In this document: positions 8,093 through 14,370 of the stretch, piece by piece
How the letters are laid out: each line of letters starts with the position of its first letter
Numbering within the stretch: the stretch's first letter is position 1
NCBI GenBank assembly: GCA_964437215.1
Contig: CAYTFZ010000060.1
Location: 1 to 15,851, forward strand
Reading direction: 5' to 3'
Source of the DNA: JAAYAN01 sp964437215
GTDB taxonomy: Bacteria > Bacteroidota > Ignavibacteria > Ignavibacteriales > Melioribacteraceae
DNA: 15,851 nucleotides
Notes under the pieces: model-generated
The model's database searches: none
Told to the model about the DNA's origin: nothing
Seen by the model: only the letters and a program-made list of their open reading frames with translations
Position numbers and translations under genes: made by a program

Positions 8093-8106
8093 ATAACAAT
8101 TGTTAT
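8093..8106. promoter_or_regulatory. 14-base perfect palindrome in the lipoprotein promoter region
   Basis: ATAACAATTGTTAT is its own reverse complement and overlaps a weak TATATTG element (8104-8110) that resembles a shortened -7 box. It ends two bases before the next dyad. Confidence 0.4.
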
Positions 8107-8108
8107 AT

Positions 8109-8126
8109 TGTAAATAACTATTTACA
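8109..8126. promoter_or_regulatory. 18-base inverted repeat just upstream of the lipoprotein gene
   Basis: TGTAAATA and TATTTACA are exact reverse complements separated by AC. The outer TGTA...TACA ends and the 18-base length match the palindrome at 8000-8017 (13 of 18 bases identical). It lies where transcription would start, so it may be an operator or a 5' leader hairpin. Confidence 0.45.
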
Positions 8127-8137
8127 CGAGGTTTATC

Positions 8138-9187
8138 ATGAAAAATATTTTAATTATTGCCTTAATATCATTACTTTTTATCCCTGGTTGTTATACACAA
8201 TTAGGAGGTTATGATAATTATGATGAAGAATACAGACAGTATGGCTATAATGAAAATTATGACTCTGATTATGTTGATGAAAATGAAAGCGACAGTTCTT
8301 ATTACTATGAAGATTCGGAAGAAGATTATTATGAAGAGGATCCAAATTATGACGGAACACAATCTCCTTACTTAGGAAGAATTGTTTATACGCCTGTATA
8401 TATTTATCCTTACACTACATTTATTGCAATTAATTACTGGGATTATTGGTGGTCTTATCCTCATTATTACTATTATGGTTATCATCATCCTTATTACCAC
8501 GATTGGTATTATAATTATCCTTATTACAATAATTCTTATTCTGGCCCCGTTACAAAAACTAGATCAAACAGCGGATATTTGGGGAAAATAAGAATAAATA
8601 CAGGTGAAAGAAATTCGAACACTCGATATACAGACAGAGACAGACCAGGCAGAAATACGAAAATAGGTGATAGAGATATTATTAAAAACAATAGAGCAGG
8701 ATTAAGAACAGAGGAAATATCAACTGTACGAAATGGCAGAATTACTACTGAAAGGCAGGGAAGAATTAGTTCTGATAATAATGAAAGAAGAAATGTTGAG
8801 ACTCTTAGAGATGCTTCACGGAGAAGTTATAGCGAAAGAAAACCTGAAATTAATAAAAAAGATGGTAACAACGAAGTTCAGAGAAGAGAAGTAAGGAGAA
8901 CATATAAATACAATAATTCTTCCGGAGAAAAGCCTTCTCGTTCTACAAAGTACGAATATTACAAACCCAATAGTAATAATTCTGGAAATTCATCAGATTA
9001 TAACCGTTCCAGTTCCAGAAGCAGTTCTGCTCCGGCAAACAGAAGTTCAAACTCTGGTTCATATACGCCACCATCTTCATCTGGCAGCAGCAGCCGAAGT
9101 ACAGCACCTTCGTCAAGTTCGTCAAGCAGCAGAGGCAATTCTGGAAATTCCGGAAGCCGTAATTCAGGTTCGCGTTCAGGAAGATAA
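8138..9187 (+). CDS. Tyr-rich, charge-polarised low-complexity lipoprotein
   Basis: I do not recognise a family for this 349-residue protein. It has a clear lipoprotein signal (MKNILIIALISLLFIPGC, lipidated Cys 18), so it is anchored to a membrane. The mature chain falls into three zones. Residues 21-75 are acidic and Tyr-rich (DNYDEEYRQYGYNENY). Residues 98-136 are aromatic, with 16 Tyr, 4 Trp and 4 His in 39 positions. Residues 140-349 are basic and disordered-looking, rich in Arg, Asn and Ser, ending in Ser/Gly/Arg repeats (SSSSSSSRGNSGNSGS). There is no Cys after the lipid site. GAGG at 8128-8131 is a good ribosome site. It is followed after 34 bases by a porin gene, with which it is probably co-transcribed. 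Plausible roles are surface adhesion, matrix or condensate formation, but nothing in the sequence proves one. Confidence 0.85.
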   Translation: MKNILIIALISLLFIPGCYTQLGGYDNYDEEYRQYGYNENYDSDYVDENESDSSYYYEDSEEDYYEEDPNYDGTQSPYLGRIVYTPVYIYPYTTFIAINYWDYWWSYPHYYYYGYHHPYYHDWYYNYPYYNNSYSGPVTKTRSNSGYLGKIRINTGERNSNTRYTDRDRPGRNTKIGDRDIIKNNRAGLRTEEISTVRNGRITTERQGRISSDNNERRNVETLRDASRRSYSERKPEINKKDGNNEVQRREVRRTYKYNNSSGEKPSRSTKYEYYKPNSNNSGNSSDYNRSSSRSSSAPANRSSNSGSYTPPSSSGSSSRSTAPSSSSSSSRGNSGNSGSRNSGSRSGR

Positions 9188-9221
9188 TAAAGTGCTTAAT
9201 TGTATTTAAAATGGTGATAAT

Positions 9222-10667
9222 ATGAAACTTCTTAGATTAACATTTTTATTCGTATTTACAGTATTATTTAATAATATTTTTGCTCAAAACTTTAATGATG
9301 CATTACGTTTATCAATGCCTGGATTAGGGACTTCCGCAAGGGCTTTATCTATGGGGAACAGTTTTGCAGCTCAAGGCGATGAATTTGCCGGTATTTATTA
9401 TAATCCTGCAGGTATAGGATTTATAAAAAATCTTCAGATTTCTGCAACATTAGATTATAACAACATCTCAAATAATGTCAGCTTTTTTAATTCTAAAACA
9501 AAAAGTTCAAAAAACAACATAGGTTTAACTAGCATAGGATTAGTATTTCCTATACCTACATATCGCGGAAGTATGGTTTTTTCTGCAGGATATAATAAAA
9601 TAAAAGATTTTGTGAACACAAATAAATTTGATGGGTTTAATCCAAATTCAAGCAGAATTGATGATATTACCGGTCATTATAATTATTCACAGCCGTTAAC
9701 TTACGATTTACTTCTATCGTATGAAGTAAATGACGGAAATGGAAATTATCAATATGATGAGACAATATTAACTAAAAATCTAAATCAAAACGGTGAAATT
9801 ACTGATGAAGGCAGTATCGGAGTATGGTCTTTTGCCGGATCTGTTGAAATTGCAAAAGGATTGTATTTGGGCGGGACAATGAATATTTATTCGGGCGATT
9901 ATGAAAAAATGAATAAGTATTTAGAAAAAGATACAAAAAATATTTATCAGGGATTAACTGATCCAACAGAAGAAGATTCTCGTGATTTTATATCGTTTTA
10001 TCTGGAAAATAAAATTAAATGGGAATTATCGGGTTACGATGTAAAATTAGGTTTTATATACCAAAGCAATCCTTTTATAAAAGTCGGGGCAACTGTAAAA
10101 TTCCCAACTTATTATACGATAGAAGAAAGTTTTTCTAATTATGCCGAAAGTGAGTTCAGGGATGTTTTTGTTAATGTAGATGAAGAAATTACTGAATTGA
10201 AGTACGACATAAAAACTCCGTATGTTTTTGAGTTAGGCACGTCTCTAACATTTTTTGATTTATTAGTAAACGGCCAAATTTCTTATTCGGATTACAGTCA
10301 GATGAAATTTACAGAAGGGTTGGATAAAGTTACTAGAGATGATAATAATTATGAAATAACGGATCTTTTTGAAGGCGCGCTTAATTATAATTTAGGATTA
10401 GAATATAACATTAAAAAAGCACGTGTTAAATTACGCAGCGGTTTTATGTATTTACAATCGCCTTTTAAAGGAGACCCTTCAAAGTATGACAGGAAATACA
10501 TAACAGCAGGTGCGGGTTTTCAGTTGGATAAACAATTTGAACTTGATATTGCTTATGCTTACGGCTGGTGGGAAGATTACGGCGATAATTACGATTATAA
10601 AACTTCAAGGACATTTCAAAAGCTTAAACAATCAACAGTTTTTTTAACAGGGAAGTATAATTTCTGA
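9222..10667 (+). CDS. OmpP1/FadL/TodX-like outer-membrane porin
   Basis: Outer-membrane beta-barrel of 481 residues. The signal peptide ends at about FNNIFAQ (16-22). The mature N-terminus shows the pattern of the OmpP1/FadL hydrophobic-compound transporters: SARALSMGNSFAAQGDEFAGIYYNPAGIG (key residues 38-66, NPA at 61-63), where NPA is the conserved hatch motif. The remainder is amphipathic strands ending in LTGKYNF with the terminal Phe typical of barrels. FadL relatives take up long-chain fatty acids or aromatic hydrocarbons; in Bacteroidota similar proteins are often loosely annotated as hemin receptors, and the PorV branch serves secretion, so the substrate stays open. GGTGA at 9213-9217 precedes the ATG. 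It lies 34 bases after the lipoprotein gene and ends in a strong terminator, making a two-gene unit. Confidence 0.8.
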   Translation: MKLLRLTFLFVFTVLFNNIFAQNFNDALRLSMPGLGTSARALSMGNSFAAQGDEFAGIYYNPAGIGFIKNLQISATLDYNNISNNVSFFNSKTKSSKNNIGLTSIGLVFPIPTYRGSMVFSAGYNKIKDFVNTNKFDGFNPNSSRIDDITGHYNYSQPLTYDLLLSYEVNDGNGNYQYDETILTKNLNQNGEITDEGSIGVWSFAGSVEIAKGLYLGGTMNIYSGDYEKMNKYLEKDTKNIYQGLTDPTEEDSRDFISFYLENKIKWELSGYDVKLGFIYQSNPFIKVGATVKFPTYYTIEESFSNYAESEFRDVFVNVDEEITELKYDIKTPYVFELGTSLTFFDLLVNGQISYSDYSQMKFTEGLDKVTRDDNNYEITDLFEGALNYNLGLEYNIKKARVKLRSGFMYLQSPFKGDPSKYDRKYITAGAGFQLDKQFELDIAYAYGWWEDYGDNYDYKTSRTFQKLKQSTVFLTGKYNF

Positions 10668-10681
10668 TAAAAGACTGAATT

Positions 10682-10689
10682 TAGATTTG
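10682..10689 (+). promoter_or_regulatory. weak candidate -7 element for rsgA
   Basis: TAGATTTG exactly fits TAnnTTTG, but the matching upstream TTTG is poor (TTTC at 10661-10664). If used, transcription would begin at about 10695, just before the hairpin at 10697, leaving that hairpin in the 5' leader. Confidence 0.2.
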
Positions 10690-10696
10690 AAAGAGA

Positions 10697-10734
10697 AAAA
10701 AAAGCATCTTATCTTTACGAAAGATGCTTTTTTT
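10697..10734 (+). terminator. Rho-independent terminator after the porin gene, directly before rsgA
   Basis: Bases 10697-10710 (AAAAAAAGCATCTT) pair with 10721-10734 (AAGATGCTTTTTTT): 14 pairs around a 10-base loop, with the 3' arm ending in seven T. It lies 29 bases after the porin stop codon. Only 3 bases separate it from the rsgA ribosome site, so any transcript reaching rsgA must either read through it or begin within it. Confidence 0.88.
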
Positions 10735-10737
10735 ATT

Positions 10738-10742
10738 GGAGG
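10738..10742 (+). promoter_or_regulatory. strong Shine-Dalgarno site in front of the ATC start of rsgA
   Basis: GGAGG, the best ribosome site in the window, is followed by six T and then ATC AGA GGA AGA at 10749, which reads as the standard RsgA N-terminus (x)RGRIVRIE. Its position argues that translation starts at this ATC. Confidence 0.65.
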
Positions 10743-10748
10743 TTTTTT

Positions 10749-11714
10749 ATCAGAGGAAGAATTGTAAGAATAGAAAGCAAGGATTATTATGTTCTTGATC
10801 AGAATCAGAAAATTATACGTTGTAATTTGCGAGGGAAATTCAAAGAAATATTTAAACATAAGAAAAATAAACTGAAAGTCCTGGATGTTGCTTCTGTAGG
10901 CGATTATATTGAATATAATTTAAACGATGACGGCACAGGGGTAATAAACGAAATTTTTGAAAGAAATAACTTCTTATCCCGAAAAGCTCCTAAAATTAAA
11001 GGAGCATTGCAGCGGGGTGAAAGATACGAACAGATAATTGTGTCTAATGTGGATAGAATATTTATAGTCTGCAGCATAATACAACCGGAATTCAATAATA
11101 AATTTGTGGACAGGATGATTGTAGCGGCGGAAAGCAATAACATTTTGCCAAGCATAATAATCAATAAAACTGATCTTTCTGAAAATAAAATTAAAAAGTG
11201 GCAGGATTTATATGAGGGAATCGGTTATAAAGTATACTTATCCAGCGCTGTTACAATGAAAGGAATTGAAGAAATTAGAAATGATACCAAAAAAATTACC
11301 AGTGTGTTTTGGGGATATTCGGGCGTTGGTAAATCATCGTTAATTAATGCAATGTATCCGGAATTTAATCTTAAAACCGGAGAAATTAGCGAATATACAA
11401 ACAAAGGCACACACACAACAGTAACAGCCAAATTAATTAATATTGATAATAATACTTTTATTGCGGACACTCCGGGAATTAAAGAAATAGACCCATACGG
11501 ATTAAGGAAAGAAGATTTGTCTCATTATTTTGCGGAGTTTAAAGAACATTTGCCGTTTTGCAGATTTAATACCTGCACACATCTTCACGAACCCGGATGC
11601 GGAGTAATTAATGCAGTACAAAACGGGAAAATATCTTCTGAAAGATACGAGAGTTACCTTAACATAGTAAACAGTATTGAAGATGATATGTGTTTTCAGG
11701 TTAAAACCCGATGA
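10749..11714 (+). CDS. rsgA: ribosome small-subunit-dependent GTPase A, apparent ATC start
   Basis: Circularly permuted GTPase that works in late maturation of the 30S ribosomal subunit and leaves it on GTP hydrolysis. Numbering from the ATC, 321 residues: an N-terminal OB fold (RGRIVRIESKDYYVL, then RCNLRGKFK, up to about 75), then the permuted G motifs G4 NKTD (139-142), G1 GYSGVGKS (189-196) and G3 DTPG (240-243). A zinc-binding tail follows (C271, C276, H278, C284 in CRFNTCTHLHEPGC). The frame has no ATG, GTG or TTG between the upstream stop at 10668 and a TTG at 10827; starting at that TTG would remove the first 26 residues of the OB fold. The ATC with its GGAGG site is therefore the best start, though an ATG-to-ATC sequencing error is possible. 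Its stop overlaps an ATG in ATGA (11711-11714). Confidence 0.93.
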   Translation: MRGRIVRIESKDYYVLDQNQKIIRCNLRGKFKEIFKHKKNKLKVLDVASVGDYIEYNLNDDGTGVINEIFERNNFLSRKAPKIKGALQRGERYEQIIVSNVDRIFIVCSIIQPEFNNKFVDRMIVAAESNNILPSIIINKTDLSENKIKKWQDLYEGIGYKVYLSSAVTMKGIEEIRNDTKKITSVFWGYSGVGKSSLINAMYPEFNLKTGEISEYTNKGTHTTVTAKLINIDNNTFIADTPGIKEIDPYGLRKEDLSHYFAEFKEHLPFCRFNTCTHLHEPGCGVINAVQNGKISSERYESYLNIVNSIEDDMCFQVKTR

Positions 11715-11797
11715 GTATTCAAATTAAATTCCTAAACTCTTTCGATATTTCAATAAAAAATGTGATATTACGGCTATTAAAAAATAGAAATACTTTT

Positions 11798-13594
11798 ATG
11801 AAATATTTTTCAATTGTGTTAATTTTATTTTTAACTTATTGCTCTTCGGGTAAATTAGAAGATACGTCGCAAAGCGGTAAATCGGATAAAGATATATCGG
11901 ATAGAAAAAGGGCAGCATCTGAACTTTTTATAAAGGGAAACACATCTGAGATGAAAGGTCAGCTTGCTGAAGCTATACTTGATTATATTGAAGCTTCTAA
12001 GCTTGACCCCCAGCCGGGTATTTTTTATTCAATAGGAAAGAACTATTATATATTAAATAAAATGCCTGCAGCAATAAGAAATTTAAAGACAGCTGTAGAA
12101 ATGGATCCCCAAGAAATAGAATATAAAATGCTTCTTGCAGAAGTATATTCTGCAGCTTTTTTAGCAGACTCTGCTGCAATAATTTACGAAAATGTTTTAA
12201 CTCAGGATTCGCTTAACTCGAATGCAATATATAATCTGGCTTCGTTATATGAATTTAAGAAACCTTTACGCGCTCTTGAACTTTTCAACAAACTAATTGA
12301 ATTAAACGGACCGGACTGGCAGGTTTTATTAAAAATTGCATCTATAAATGAGCAGACAGGAGATGCTGATGCAACAATTAAAACATTAAAATCGTTGACA
12401 GCATTAAATCCTTCATTAACCGATTTACAAAAAATGCTAATTGAAAAACTGCTAGAAAATGACAGGCTTAATGAAGCAGATTCAATTATAAACGAATCGA
12501 TTATGGTTTATCCTGATGACATTAATTTCACTGAATATAAAGCAATGATTCTTTTCAGGCAGGATAAACCAAAAGAAGCTAAAGCTGAATATATTAAAAT
12601 AGTTAACGACAAAAATGTCGATTTGAATGCTAAAATTAAAATAGGCACGATGTTTTTGGTGTATTCTTCAAAAGATTCTTCTGCAATACAGCATGCAAAG
12701 GATATTTTCACTGAAATTTCAAAAGATACAAGCGATTGGCAGGTATTTATGTATCTTGGTGAAATCTGTATTTTCGAAAAGGATGACAGCTGTGCAATTA
12801 ATAACTTCAAAAAAGTTACAGAGCTGAACGGAACAAAACCTGAATTTTGGTTTCGTTTAGGCGGACTATTATTCGATAATAAACGATACAGTGAAGCAAT
12901 TGTTGAAATGAGCGAAGCTGTTCAAATATTTCCGGATGAATTTCCGATAAATATGATTTTAGGCTTATCAAATCTGCAGGAATCAAATTTCATTGAAGCC
13001 GAACAATATTTAGGGAAAGCTATTAAACTTAACCCAAATGATAACAACTCTCTATTTGCCTACGCTTTTGCATTAAATTCACTTAATAAAAAAGATGAAG
13101 CTGTTGTATATCTTTTAAAATCACTTGAACTTAACAACGAAAATATACAAGCGCTCGGCATGCTCGGTTCGATATACAGCGATAAGAAAGAGTATGAAAA
13201 AAGCGATGAATATTACGAAAAAGCTCTAAAAATAGATCCCGAGGATATTTTAATCCTAAATAATTATGCGTATTCACTTTCTGTAAGAGGAGTTCAACTG
13301 GAAAGAGCCCTCGAAATGGTTTCCAAGTCCGTTGAGAAAGAACCGAAAAACGCATCATATTTAGATACAATGGGATGGGTATATTTTAAATTAAAAAAAT
13401 ACGACGATGCTCTTGAATATATAAATAAAGCCTACGAAATTGAAAAAAATAATCCTGAAATTATAGAGCATCTTGGGGATATTTATTTTGAAAAAGGTGA
13501 GAAGGAAAAAGCTTTGGATAATTGGAAAAAATCACTTGAAATTAATAAAGATAACAAAGATTTAGAAGATAAAATTAAGAATGAGGCTTTGTGA
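11798..13594 (+). CDS. TPR-repeat lipoprotein
   Basis: Envelope lipoprotein of 598 residues made of tandem tetratricopeptide repeats, which act as protein-protein scaffolds. The signal MKYFSIVLILFLTYC places the lipidated Cys at 15 (lipobox LTYC, with an unusual Tyr before Cys). Helical repeats run from about 38 to 590; the clearest are at 345-380, 384-412, 450-480 (GSIYSDKKEYEKSDEYYEKA), 518-550 (YLDTMGWVYFKLKKYDDALE) and 555-585. In the same frame an ATG at 11711 overlaps the rsgA stop (ATGA) and would add 29 residues ahead of the signal peptide. I prefer 11798 because of the clean signal peptide, although neither start has a Shine-Dalgarno site and coupled translation from 11711 is possible. 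The gene overlaps the next by 4 bases (GTGA). TPR, DUF4292 and EnvC-like genes in this order are a recurring arrangement in Bacteroidota. Confidence 0.85.
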   Translation: MKYFSIVLILFLTYCSSGKLEDTSQSGKSDKDISDRKRAASELFIKGNTSEMKGQLAEAILDYIEASKLDPQPGIFYSIGKNYYILNKMPAAIRNLKTAVEMDPQEIEYKMLLAEVYSAAFLADSAAIIYENVLTQDSLNSNAIYNLASLYEFKKPLRALELFNKLIELNGPDWQVLLKIASINEQTGDADATIKTLKSLTALNPSLTDLQKMLIEKLLENDRLNEADSIINESIMVYPDDINFTEYKAMILFRQDKPKEAKAEYIKIVNDKNVDLNAKIKIGTMFLVYSSKDSSAIQHAKDIFTEISKDTSDWQVFMYLGEICIFEKDDSCAINNFKKVTELNGTKPEFWFRLGGLLFDNKRYSEAIVEMSEAVQIFPDEFPINMILGLSNLQESNFIEAEQYLGKAIKLNPNDNNSLFAYAFALNSLNKKDEAVVYLLKSLELNNENIQALGMLGSIYSDKKEYEKSDEYYEKALKIDPEDILILNNYAYSLSVRGVQLERALEMVSKSVEKEPKNASYLDTMGWVYFKLKKYDDALEYINKAYEIEKNNPEIIEHLGDIYFEKGEKEKALDNWKKSLEINKDNKDLEDKIKNEAL

Positions 13595-14370
13595 AAAAAT
13601 TTAGTTTAATATTACTGTGTTTGATCTTAACAGTATTATCATTTGATGGCTGCGTACCTTCAAGACCTGATTACGAAGAAGCAAAATATACATCATCGCG
13701 CCTGATAATTAAGCTTGAAGCAAACAGACGCAAGATTAAAACATTCAGGGGAACCGGCGTAATAAATGTAAATTCGCCGCAGGCAAAAGCTAATTTCGAA
13801 ATTATTTTGAAAAAACCTGATTCAATTAAAGTTTCGATTTTTGGCCCTTTAGGAATTAGTCTTGCCGAAATATTTGTTACAAAAAAGAACTTTCTTTTTT
13901 ATGATACAATGAACAACAATCTTTACGAAGGCGATGTTAAAAATGATATTCTTAAGCGGATATTTAAAGTTGATATTAGTTTTGACGAGCTTATTGATGC
14001 ATTTGCCGGTTCGGTAAATTTATCGGAAAAACTTGGAGTTGAACCCGATAAATATATTGTAAATGATGAACAATATGTAATGACTTATATTGATTCACTG
14101 AAAAATAATTCGACAACTTATAATATTAACATTTCGGATTTAGCTATTACAGATTACGCTTTTACAGATTTGAGCGGAAAAGAATTTGTTAAAGGGAAAT
14201 ACACTGATTTTAAAACTTATGAAGAAGTTCCTGTTCCTTATAAATCAATTTTAGAAAATAGAAAAGGAAATCAAAAATTGGAAATAAGTTACAGATCGAT
14301 GGAAATCAACAAATTCAAAGGAAAGCTTGAAATCAATCTGCCTTCGGGAATAAACAGGATTAAATTGTGA
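13591..14370 (+). CDS. DUF4292 (LolA/LolB-like fold) lipoprotein
   Basis: Lipoprotein of 259 residues. The signal MKKFSLILLCLILTVLSFDGC has the lipidated Cys at 21 (FDGC). The mature part fits DUF4292: RRKIKTFRGTGVINV (46-60), then NFEIILKKPDSIKVSIFGPLG (a hallmark beta hairpin with a Pro-Asp turn), and FLFYDTMNNNLYEGD further on. This resembles the open beta-barrel of LolA/LolB, which carries lipoproteins across the periplasm to the outer membrane. A LolB-like role is an inference from fold similarity; no function is established for DUF4292. The GTG start overlaps the TPR stop (GTGA) and has GAGG at 13583-13586. Its own stop overlaps the next GTG in the same way, implying coupled translation of the three proteins. 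Confidence 0.85.
   Translation: MKKFSLILLCLILTVLSFDGCVPSRPDYEEAKYTSSRLIIKLEANRRKIKTFRGTGVINVNSPQAKANFEIILKKPDSIKVSIFGPLGISLAEIFVTKKNFLFYDTMNNNLYEGDVKNDILKRIFKVDISFDELIDAFAGSVNLSEKLGVEPDKYIVNDEQYVMTYIDSLKNNSTTYNINISDLAITDYAFTDLSGKEFVKGKYTDFKTYEEVPVPYKSILENRKGNQKLEISYRSMEINKFKGKLEINLPSGINRIKL

Noticed and set aside
7996..8214. 72-codon frame across the intergenic region before the lipoprotein
   Set aside because: It runs through the terminator hairpin and all three dyads and into the lipoprotein gene in another frame, with no ribosome site; it reflects AT-rich DNA.
8382..8591. Plus-strand frame encoding a very hydrophobic 69-residue Ile/Leu-rich peptide that looks like membrane helices
   Set aside because: It is the shifted reading of the Tyr codons (TAT/TAC read as ATT/TTA) in the Tyr-rich lipoprotein, whose own frame has a signal peptide, ribosome site and full-length continuity.
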